Part shown: positions 21,962-33,500 of the stretch, one piece after another
Position numbering within the stretch: the first letter of the stretch is position 1
Layout of the letters: each line of letters begins with the position of its first letter
Origin: Atherinomorus stipes
Taxonomy: Eukaryota; Chordata; Actinopteri; Atheriniformes; Atherinidae
Direction: 5' to 3'
Length of the DNA: 64,000 nucleotides
Assembly (NCBI GenBank): GCA_023101725.1
Contig: JALJCO010010453.1
Location: forward strand, 592,501-656,500
The notes under the pieces: model-generated
Seen by the model: only the letters and a program-made list of their open reading frames with translations
Databases searched by the model: none
What the model was told of the DNA's origin: nothing
Translations under genes and position numbers: made by a program

Positions 21962-23332
21962 CAGTTTTTCTCCATCGGTTTGGCTCATTTCTCGAATCAG
22001 AAATTGTTCACAGCATAATTGCATCTCATTTATTTAATTAAATTGCAAATGTCTTAGTACATTTCTCAATGTTTCATGACATCTTTGCAAATGATTGAGT
22101 ATAGTTAGCCCACAGTTAGCACAGTTATCCTACATTTAGCACAATTTCCAAGTGAATAGATCTTATTGATCTAAACTGATTGTTGATTCTCAGTCTAATG
22201 GTTGTTCTCTCCAAAACATATGAGCATCATTTCATGATAGAAGTCATCACATACAGAATGGTCTGTTCAACTGTCAAAATTAGTGTGAAACTCCAGCCTT
22301 TTTTACAGCACTATATGCTGCAGATGTCCTTTTTTTGTTTATGTTTATACAGTAGCTATATTACGCTGTATACTTTCTTTTCATAGTGACTGAGATGTGT
22401 GAAAATTATTTTATGTGTGAGTAAAAATGGTTATAATTTCCTTGACAGGATGGGTGCAATGTGTGATGCCAAACGTTGGAAGCTACTCTTACCGTAAAAT
22501 CATATTCTTTAAAAAACACAAACATAACTATATTCTGTTAGCTAGACAAAAAGAAAAAAAATAGTGCAATAACCATTGTCAATAAAGGACTGAGCTAAAA
22601 CTGAGGTGGACGTGAGGGATATTTCCGTGGTCCTCTGCCATAGTGACAAAATACCTAAACATTTTGGCTTGCAGTGCTTACACAATGCTACAGGGATGAT
22701 GCCTTTTGGGTGCTCTGACTATTTCTTGCTTCACTTAAGAGTCCCAAATTTAACTCTATTGTTCTCATTGCATTTTGTATATTTTATTTGTTGTATTATT
22801 GGTGTTTATTGTGCAACTTTTATTGTTTGTTTTATCGTTGAAACTTAATGTTTTAAGCTGCTGTCTTGGCAGGGCTTCCCTTGGAAAAGAGATTTTTGCA
22901 TCTCAATGGGACCAACCTGGTTAAATAAAGGTTAAATAAAATAAATAAAATTTCTATGAGAAAGAAACTTGATCTTGACACAATGATGAACTGTTTTGGG
23001 CGAGATGTGTGCTTCTGCAGGTGAACCATGGTGTTGTGCTGAAAAATCTGGGTTATTTTGGCAAAAGCACCAAGAGTGGTGAGATCGTCCGGTCTGTTTA
23101 GAGAAATGTGACAAAATGATTGAGAAGGATCTGTCCATTTTGGTGGCTCTGACTATTTGTATAGGTAAGAAATTTAGTTCTGAAGGATGAATGAACGGTT
23201 TTGGGAGAGATATGAGCTTTTGCAAGTGAGCTGTGGTGTTGTGAGAACTGTAAGACTGTTCAGCCAAATGATCTTGTTTTGAGAATGTAATTTCTGATTC
23301 AAGAAATGAGCCAAACCAATGGAGAAAAACTG
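21962..23332 (-). mobile_element. Passenger TIR element P, copy 2 (complete ends)
   Basis: CAGTTTTTCTCCATCGGTTT at the left and AACCAATGGAGAAAAACTG at the right, with about 45-bp TIRs flanked by TA. It is 1371 bp, inserted in the Tc1 transposase gene at the same site as copy 1 and interrupted by an L2-like tail at 22722-22951. Confidence 0.8.
22722..22951 (+). mobile_element. L2-like LINE 3' end inserted in element P copy 2
   Basis: It ends AACCTGGTTAAATAAAGGTT and has no counterpart in copy 1. A short ATTTCT duplication appears on both sides, consistent with target-primed insertion. Confidence 0.6.
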
Positions 23333-23840
23333 TAGTATTTGCAACTGTTGTCACAGGAACATCAAACTGCTTAGAGATGGTCTTATAGCCTTTACCTTTA
23401 ACATGTTTGTCTATACTTTTCTTTCTAATCTCCTGAGACAACTTCGTCCTTCATTTCCTCTGGTCCCTGCTTAGTGTGGTACACACCATGTCACCAAACA
23501 GCACAGTGACTACCTGTAGCCCTACATATAGGCCCACTGACTGATAACAAGACTGTAGACACCTATGATGCTACTTAGTGGACACATTGATTTAACATGT
23601 CCCTTTTGTCACATTATTTTCAGTCTTTTCAAGGGGTACCATAATTTTTGTCCAGGCCTGTTTCATGAGTTTATTTTTTAAATAATTCTGTTGAAGCATG
23701 GTTGAAAAGCAAAGTCTGACTTTCATTGGTTAATTTTCAGAGATTTTTTTATTTATCATCACTTTTGTCTGATTCAAGTTATTTATGTGACCACTGTGGG
23801 TTTTCTTTCATTAACCAAGGGGTACCAGCACAAATACATA

Positions 23841-24216
23841 GGTTACCTGATTTATGGCATTTTTGTTGACTTTATCTAGAATGTTGTATGGCTTTTGTAT
23901 AACTTCTCTTATCTTTTTACAGGACCTGTATGTTATGGAATAACTAACCTGGCTAAATAATGAGAGGACAATAACCACTTACAAGGACAGAGGATAACGC
24001 ACTCAAGACATCTCAGGATAGACTGTACATTTTTTTAAAAGTCCAAATTATTTATGAAATAGCAGGCCTTGTGTCCTCATACTGTAATAACATATTTAAT
24101 AATTTTATACACAACAAAAAGAGAAAAGTAAATCAATGAATATAAAGGAAATAATACAGAGTGCAGCTGTACTCACCTTATAAAGGCAACGTATTTGACA
24201 TAATCCTATTTGAATT
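23841..24216 (+). promoter_or_regulatory. 5' flank of gcnt copy B
   Basis: TTATAAAGGC at about 24178 is TATA-like and lies 38 bases upstream of the ATG. A 5' UTR exon further upstream is equally possible. Confidence 0.25.
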
Positions 24217-24524
24217 ATGTGGGTGCTAAAACGAAGATGGCTGCATCTGTTACTGAAGCTCACTAATGTTGTGGGAATACTGGGGATAGTGTTTCTTGTC
24301 AGTAAGCTGAACACAGGCTTGAGAGCTGGCTTTACCCCTAAATACAGCTGGTTAGAATATACAGATGATGACAGTGGCCCAGAGAAAAAGTGCAACTGTT
24401 CAGCAATCCTTCAAGGAGACCAGGAGGCATTGGCGTGGGCCAAACTACTGACTATCACTAAAGATGTTCGCAAGAGTATACAGGTCCCTGATGACTACTA
24501 CATTAATGCAACGCAAGACTGCAG
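24217..24524 (+). CDS. gcnt1: gcnt copy B, exon 1 (start, membrane anchor, stem)
   Basis: 308 nt. ATG 24217, then [15 protein letters not shown] and a hydrophobic segment. [11 protein letters not shown] sequon-containing stem follows, and the exon ends NATQDC with donor AG|GTGTGT, phase 2. Confidence 0.85.
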
Positions 24525-27500
24525 GTGTGTTGCTTTTGAATCATATCATCCCTTACACAACTCTTTTATGCTTTGTTAAACAACATTATTACTTGTTTGA
24601 AATTTTGTACTTACAGGAGTTTCAAGTTAAGGAGGAAATACTTAATATTGCCATTAAGCAAGGAGGAGGAGGACTTTCCTTTGGCCTACTCAATAGTTGT
24701 GCATCACAAGGTATGCAAATTCTAAAGTCTTACAATAGTCCAGAAAAAGTGCACTCATCATCATGTAGAGGGGCCCATAACAGACTTTTCACATATGATT
24801 CAGCCAGTCACACATCTGCACATTGCTTTCTGTGCAATCATTTAACCTAAAAACATAAGAGATGTTTTAAGAACAAACAAACAAACAGAAACAACAACAA
24901 AACATACATTTCAGAGTCACGTGTACATTGTGCACATGGCAATGCTTTTGAGTAACTTATGAACAGAGCGGAGCTAGAGGGTTGATCAGGGTAGCACTGG
25001 CCACCGCTGAAAACTGATTAGTCATCCAAGGGAGGAGGAGAGGGAAAGAAACATCTTTCCAGATCTGCATGGCACCAGTGTCACTGCACCAGTTTGAAGT
25101 AGTTTCCTCATTGGTCATCTTTTAGAAATATTGACATTTGGCTGCACATTTCTAGCGGAGATTTTGGCCCAATCTCAATTCTCCCTCTTAGCCCTTCCCT
25201 TTAACCCTTTCCCTCCATTTTGCGTGTTCATGTGTAGGAGTAGGGGTGTCTCAATACTGTTAGGACAGAGGGGTAGGGGTATATACTCCTTCAAAGGAAG
25301 GGTTTTCCGAAGCACACTTAGACTGAAAGGGTACGACAATCACCGGCAAGATGGCTGCTACCTAGTCCAAATTAATCCACAAATGTAAATATTTTCACCT
25401 CAGATAAAAAAAAGATAAAAAAAAAAAGTATGGAAACCATTGTATTGTTTAGTTTAAAGCTGTTTAAATGTTTAATGGTCATTTTCTTTGTAAAATGCAC
25501 ATGGGGAAAAAAAATTGCTAGTACTACATTGACGCTTCAGTTACTGTTCATAAATGCAACCAGGTTGAAAACCAGCGGTGCTCTGTAGGCAGCCCTGATA
25601 ATCTACAGTGAAAGCTTGATCAGTAAAAACTTTGGCAACATCACTGCTGGTCTTCATTTACATGGGGGTCCTTTGTGGGAAATAACATAACCAGGAATGC
25701 CTTTGTCTGTGTGCCCTACAACTGCTAATGTTATGAAAGGCTGTTAATTTGATGTTAGCCTGAAGCTAATGCTGCATTCTACTTGAACTCGGAAGTCGGA
25801 AATTCCCAGTTCCGAGTAGGAACTTTATACCGGAATGGCCCCCATCCCCCGAGGTTGGATTTCTGACTCAGAAAGTTGGAAAATCCTCACCACCTCCCAG
25901 TAGGGTTGCCACCTTTCAGAAAAAAAAAAAAAGGGACACCCACCACAGCTCATAGAGGCCATGACCACCACGGGCTCGACACCCGTAGGTGGACCCCCCA
26001 CAGCAGTGTTATGCTTTATTTTGTGCCAGTGCTTTCAGGAAAGCACTGGCGCAAATGTTAATCAAATGCTAATCCATTACTATGATTTATTGTTTAAATA
26101 ACCATATACAGTATAGTATATTTATATTGGCTACTACTACAACTGGATTCTGTAATAAATGATCATTCATTCAACTTTAAAAAGTCAACATCCTAAACAA
26201 TCAGTCAACTACAACCAAACCACCACTCTCCTAAACTATGCACTAACATCTTCTGGCAAAAACAGAACCAGATAAAAACTGATTGGGTGGGACATGATGT
26301 CATGATTCAGTCTTAGGAGATGACGAGGGGATGAAGACTGGACACTGACTTTTGGGTCGTCTTCACGGTACTCATGTGCCTTAAAGAACAAGTTTCCCTT
26401 TTTCCCTTTTACAACTTATTCACTCAATGTGTTATTCAAATTTTATTTTAGTTCACTGTGATAAAAAAAAATGGAAAATATTTTTTTTTACAACTTATTC
26501 ACTCAATGACTCAATGTTTTATTCAGATATTTTTAGTCCAGTGTGAAAAAGAAATGTATAATAATCTGAAAATTTTACAATGTGGCCTATAAACTGGAGT
26601 TTTACAGTTATTGCAGTAGTAATCAAATGAAAAAGACAGGAAGGCAGATAGATGGATACTTTGTTCATCCAGATTAATATTTGACTGCAGCAGCTACATC
26701 AATACAAAAACAAAGTCATAATATGGAAACCAGCAGGTATAGTGCGATGAAAAAGTAAAAAATGTAAACAGAATAAAGAATTTGCACATAGATACTACAC
26801 TATTATCCCACTTGAACCGGAGGTAATTACACTATAAAATAAGATAAAAATTCAAATTAAATAGAAAACCTGATATCTGTTAATATTGATATTCTAGCTT
26901 GACAACTTCAATATACACATAACATGATAAATTATATTTTATGTCAATATATATATATATATTGTAAAGTAACTTCTGTGAATAAAAATGTTATGTTATT
27001 GAAATAACATAAAAGCATGTGTATGTGAAAAGGATAAGCAGGTGTGATGAACCTGCTTACCAGAGGCCCAGAGAATGTGGATGTCACAGCCTCTTGTGAC
27101 ATCCACATTCTCTGATTTGTAAAACAATAGGGATAGGATAGGGCAATTAACCATGGTCGTTGGGGGTGGGGGGTGACTGGTGGGTGGGGTGGTGGCGTGG
27201 GGGGAAATCTGAAAATCCCTGGTACTGCTAGTGTTAAGAGGCTTATTCGTTAGCTCCAGTAAGTTTCGAGTTAGCTCTGTTAGCGGTTAGCCCAGAGTAT
27301 GTCAGCTGTCAATCATTTTTCCCGCGGTAGCGCTGTGCCCATTTTTGTATTTTCCGGGAGTGACTACACACACGACACGGCAAGATGGCGACGGTGGGAC
27401 ACGCCCACCTGGCTTCATTTTTAGCTTTTCAGAAACCAACGGGTGACGTAGCGGAAGGTTCGTCCCTCTCTATAAATGGTGATGTCTGATGTCAGACAGT

Positions 27501-30500
27501 CCACTGTGTGCCACAGAAAACACTTGCCGACATATTTTACTGTTTGTCTTATCATCTCCACCGACACTGTCCAGCCAAGGATGGGCCTATTCCCACTCAC
27601 GTATTTTCTTTTGCAAGCATTTTCGCTTTTGAGAACATGCTGGAGTAAGGACATTTTTAAAAGGCGCGAGTGCAGTGAGGAGCTCGCGTGACCGCAACAC
27701 ACAGGTGCACAGGCAGCCAGATACGAGTACACAGGACTGAGGAAAGATCCTGCAGATCCTGTTGTTTCTTTGCTGGGTATTATTTTCAAATCAAATCAAA
27801 CTTTATTTATGAAGCGCTTTTCCTGCCAAAGGCAACCCAAAGTGCTTTGCAAACACAGCACACATAACTATAAACATTTGTGCACACACACACACAAACA
27901 CCCATCCCCACCCACCCACTCAACTGTACGTATAACTTCCGACCCCTTATATATGTCACTTAAATAACAACACTAAGAGTAATAAACATCTGGCTTGACC
28001 TGCTGTGAGGAAGCGATATCTTTGGGATCCATTCACACCAGGAGCCAGACATGGTCACAGAGGACATTACTGCAGGGACCAGCCAGATCAGGGCAGGCCA
28101 GGGTCCACACCCCAGCGATAGGGCTGCATTGCCGGGCCCCAGCCCAAGTAGGCAAAGCCCCCAGAGTGAAGGATTTTGCTCATTATTGTTAAATTTAATG
28201 TTTATGTGTGTGACAGACCTGTGTGTTTGACATTTATGGAAATACGGAACAAATGCGCAACTTTTGTCAATTAAAGGACGATTTTGTATTTTACAGGTCG
28301 GGTGGCAACCCTTCCTCCAAGTTCAGATTTTTAATGATGTCAGCGTCCTGTGTTAGCAGTAGTAGAAGCTGTGATGTTACATTTATTTGCACCTATAACT
28401 TATTTTTGTTGCATTAAATCAGTTGTACAAATAGTTTTGGTTTGAATATATGTAGGGGGAAGCTGCTGTAGTGTAATTCACATTTATCATGTGGTATATG
28501 TGAACGACAATTCCAGCTGTGCTAACAACGGCTAATGACAACAGCTTTAGCAAACACATTGCTTTGTTAGATGGCTGTTTTGCTTTCTGACCAGTGAACT
28601 GGAATGCAGTTTGAAATGGGTTTGTCTTCATCCCCATGTTTCCATGTCCCATTTCCGAAGTAAATGGAACGCATTATATGAATATAGCAGCGCTAATGTC
28701 ATTAGCTTTAAAGGAAAACATGTCATATTTAGGTTTTGTTGAGAGTATTAAGGTACCACACATCAACTCAGTTTATAATTATTTTTACATTGGACCTGAA
28801 CATAAACTATAAAGAATGCTCAGAGTATTTCTATATCTACATTAGTTGGTGCGGACTAAGCTTGAACTATATTATTCATTTTAATATAAACAGGAGGCTA
28901 GCAAGGCTACTCATTGATGATAATGTAAGAAATTTTTTAAGACTTATAAGAAGAAGATGGGCTCATGGCTTCGCCAGAGGAGCTGTTGGAGACGGGGAAG
29001 ATTCTGTGTTAACAAACAGGACTGTGTGCTGTGTAGGGGGCAGATGAGATGGATCTGCGGCAGATTCAGCTGATCTGGCAGTAGCCTGATCATCAGGGAG
29101 TTAACTCTTGTATTTGATTATGTTGAAATAAAACACAAACATATCATCCCCACATTCATAGGCATCCCCACGCAAATGTGTTGTTTGGCCTCCTCTGTGT
29201 CTCTGGGGTGCACTGTGCCAGGAGCATGTGGACTGAACCAGGAGCAGGGGAGCTGCTGGCTGCTGGGGTCTGCCACTGCTGCAGCTGAGCTGGAGGAGGA
29301 GGGTGGCAGCGGCGGAGGCCGAACCTCCTCGAATAAAGCGGCTGGAGTGGCCCATCTTCTGCCTGTGGTGGGACGGGGAAGCATGCCAAATGCCTCCTGA
29401 ATTTTTCTGCCTACTTCACTTGCTCCAGGAGAGACTGGAAAGAGGTCCGAACACCCCATCCGAGCTTATCCAGCTGCTCCTTCCTCACCTCCTCTAGAAA
29501 AGAACACAGCTGGTGCAGCCAGATGATCTTGTGGATGAGGTGCTGCCATGTGGTGATATGAGCTGTGGTTATCGCCATTGCTTGTACAGATTAACGATGG
29601 TGCTGGGAGAATTGGCGACGTCCTTAGTTCGATCAGGAAGGAGGTTGGGCTCCTCCGGCATCTTAAGCCCTGTTTCCACCAGTGGGTCTGGGTCGGTCCA
29701 CGTTTTTTGCATCTCCACAGATGAAAACTGGGATGGGTACCCTTATATCCGACCTGTCCTACTTTTTTGGTACCCTTCCGTAGGGGTACTGATCTAACTG
29801 ATCCGGACCAAAAAGGTGGACCTTAACATACTGCAATCCGTTCATTGGTTGAAAAAAAAAAAGAAAGTTACTTTCAGCGCAACCCAACATAAAAACAAAG
29901 CAGGGATGACTTTTGTTTCTGTCTCGTGTGGTGTGGTGCTTTGGTAAAAAGGCATTGATTAACGAAGGAAGATGGCAGCAATTACAGCACGGTGAGGACA
30001 CTCCACCTGCCTGGCTTCTTTTGGAAGTGGATTAGGACTTTTGTAAGATACACAATATGGTCGAGGACCATCTGAGTAAAATAAACAAGGTAGTGGAGAA
30101 AATACAAAGTGAGCATTCAGCCATCAACAAAAAGTTGTCAGAACTTTTTTCTAAACGGTCAGAATATGAAGCAACTGTTGTGGATCTATGTGCAGACGTA
30201 GCTAACTATATATATATAAAAAAAAAGGTTAATGCTGCAATTAAAGAGCTCCGATGGAAACTTGATGATATGGAAAACAGAGCCAGGTGAAATAATTAAC
30301 GCTTGGTGGCTACCAAAGATCCTGATATTCAATTAAATTCCATTCAATTCAATTCAATTTTATTGTCAAGTGGGCTGCATGTGGACATATGGCACAGATG
30401 AAATTACATTTCTCTCAACCCACGGTGCATACAATAAAATACAATAAACTATAATGTAAAAACACAAAAAATTATACTTTATTTAACTTAACCTGAGATA

Positions 30501-33500
30501 ACTTTTCCTACATTGGTTGATCTACTTGAGGTTTATGGGTCTATTTCAGGGTATAAGGTAAATAATTCAGAGTATCATTATGCCTCTGAATTCTTCTGTA
30601 AAAGCTATGCCCAAATGAAATATACCGTTTTCATTGAATGACTCTTCTTTAACATATCATGGTTTACAAATATCCAATAAACTAGATCAGATGTTCACTT
30701 TAAATTATGACCCACTGATGAAAAAGGTGGGACAGGAGTTAGACAGATGGAAAATGCTACCTATTTCATTAATAGGCAGAGTAAATTGTATTAAAATGAG
30801 TGTACTCCCTAAGTTTTTATATTTATTTAGAATTCTTCCTTGTAATGTCCCTAAATCTTTTTTTAAGCGGTTAAATAGTTTGATAACTAAATTTCTGGGG
30901 CAGGGCAAATCAGCAAGAGTAAAATTGGAAGTTCTTCTGAACCCAAGTGAGGGAGGTCTAGGCGGTCTAGGTCTCCTCGACTTTCACTTGTATTACTTAG
31001 CAGCACGATCATTGGTTGATACAGACCTGGCAAAACACTAGACAGAATCCTTCTTCATGGATACAACTGGAACAACATCAGTTAGCAGACATTACTCTTT
31101 CTATCCTGCCATATACCCCTTTTGCACATACTTAAAAAAAGAACTTTGAACAATCCTTTGGTTCTACAAGGGTGTCAAATTTGAGCTGGTGTAAGGAAAA
31201 AGACAAAAAATCTAACTAAATACCCAGCTACCCCCTTCTTCACTAACCCAACTTTACCTGAGATATTAAAAGATGAATTGTGCTTGCTTTGGTATAGTAA
31301 AGGAATCCAGATATTTGGTGATCTGTTTGATAAGATAAGCCCTAATTTCCCCTCGGGGATCATACAAGTATAACAAAAAAAAAATAATAATGGGTCATTA
31401 TTATCTTTTGAGCAGTTAAAGTTTAAATTCTATCTGGATTCCAAATACTTATTTAAGCATTTACAGGTTAGAGATTAAATTAGAGTTCAGCAAGGAGGTA
31501 AATTACTGCCCCTATACCCCTTGTTAAAACTATGTATAAAATGTTACTGAAGATGTGTGGCCCAGTGGGGGCAAAGTACAAATGGGAGCAAGACCGAGGG
31601 GTTGAATTTAAAGATGAACAGTGGGATGCAATCTATCAAAAGAGCCACGTATTTTCAACGTAGAGTCCGCAGTCCCCCCACCGTTTCTGTTTGCAAACAA
31701 CAGTATTGAAACTGAGTGCCCCTCCCTCTCAGGCTAATGGCCGCCTCGATCCTTATCCTATTCAGCTTCAAGCCTCTCCTTCAGAGCTCAGAAGTGGGTA
31801 AGCCAAACCAATATTAACCCTGGTTTTCCAACATGCACTATCTAAAGCTCTTACTTTTTCTTCGGTGCATCCATCATTTTTCTTTCTTTTTTTTTTTTCC
31901 CCTTTGAGAATTCAAGTGACTGGTGTCTGCTCCAATCATGAGCTCATTCCCACTCAGCGTCATGCCCTTAGCTCTTGTCATTGGCTGGCGATATAAACAG
32001 AAATCTCCACCCAGAAACATCCTGACCAGACCATAACAAAGCACAATACAGACATTGGGAGAGGGAGTTGCATTTAAACTCACCACTGCACGCGAATAGA
32101 GGCCCAAAGGCGCGGTTTGGGACGGATTTCACTTGCACAAGTCTAACTTTTATTTTCAGGGGGGAATCTTCGGACTGTACCTTTAATCTTTTGTCAATGT
32201 TACTAAAATTTTGTCAACATGGTGGTGTTGACTTGTTGAGAATGAAAAAAAAAAAAAAAGTAAATAAAAAAAAGCATTGCACTGCGATTATGTCATGCAA
32301 TCACATAGCAGCGGTACCCTTTACCTCCAGGGTAAGGATACAGTTTTCTGTGGGTACGCAACATGAAATCAACATCTCCGAAACGTTCAATACTGGAGGT
32401 CTCCGCTAGGAGGACTACGCAGCAATTTGACATACACTTGATTCTGCAGTCAGCGTATTTCCTGAGTTGCTTAGCATAAAAATCCGTAGACATACGCACA
32501 TCACCAGGTGCAAGGCTACTGCCGTAGTTATGTGGAATCAAAGAAAAAGCCTGCACACTTACTCCCAGCTGCATTTATTCCAACGTTTCGATCACATCAG
32601 ATCTTCCTGAGGTCAAACTTTTTCTGGGCATGCCCCTTCCATATATATAACATCTGTTCCCTAATTGGTCGGCTCATCCACAGGGACACAGAAGGAGTTA
32701 GGCATACACATGATCAATAAATCATCAATGGTCATACTGAACCATTACAACCTTTAGAGAATATATTTCATACAAGCTGTCTATACATGAAAACCATTAT
32801 GGAAAAATATTATGGAAAAATAAAGTAAGAAAGTTAAAAACATGAATCTCATATTAAAAGATATATCTCATCTTACAGAAAGTGCTTAATATCATAATCT
32901 TGGTTAAGTCCATGAGGAGCCAAAGTCTTTAATGTAAAGATGTGGAAGCTTTCCCTTTGTAGCAGCAGTCTATTAATGTCCCCTCCTCTTCTTGGCAGTT
33001 TTACATGTTCAATACCAATATATTTGAGAGAGGAGACAGGGTGCTGAGCTTCCTTAAAATGAGCAGCGACTGGGTTTCTCATGTCTCCATTTCTAATGCT
33101 GCCCCTATGTTCAGCTATTCGAGTTTTCAATGACCGTGAAGTTTTGCCCACATAACCCAGTCCACAGGGGCATTTGAGAAGATGGATAACATTTTTTGTT
33201 GAACATGTGATTGTCCCCTTGATTTTGAGTGTCCGTCCTGTTTGTGGATGAGAGTAGGTGTTACATTTGTAGGTGAAGTTGCACTGTGTGCAGGATCCAC
33301 ATCTGTAGATGCCTGGTGGTGGATCTAAGAAGGTACTTTTTCTTGGTGGAACCAGATCTGAGCGGACCAACATTTGCCTTAGGTTAGGTCGGAGGTCGTT
33401 TAAAGACCACTTGTGGAGCATCTTTAAAGATATTTTTCAATGATGGATCAGTGCTGACAATGTGCCAGTGTTTTTTCAAAATGTTTTCAACATCCTTTCC

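Larger units (their letters stand above)
21750..23840 (-). mobile_element. Tc1-like transposon remnant split by element P
   Basis: On the minus strand, transposase begins near 23441 (IRKKSIDKHVKGKGYKTISK, FDVPVTTVA). It is interrupted at a TA and resumes after 21961 with YGTVANLPGCGSRRKID and VIKGELQA. The Tc1 end motif GGGGTACCATAATTTTTGTC lies near 23635. Stops and substitutions show it is dead. Confidence 0.7.
25901..28311. mobile_element. TIR element with GGGTTGCCACC ends
   Basis: GGGTTGCCACC at 25903 matches GGTGGCAACCC at 28301-28311 as an 11-bp inverted repeat known from fish transposons. No transposase is recognisable in the 2.4-kb interior, which holds other repeats. The pairing of these two ends is tentative. 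Confidence 0.4.
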
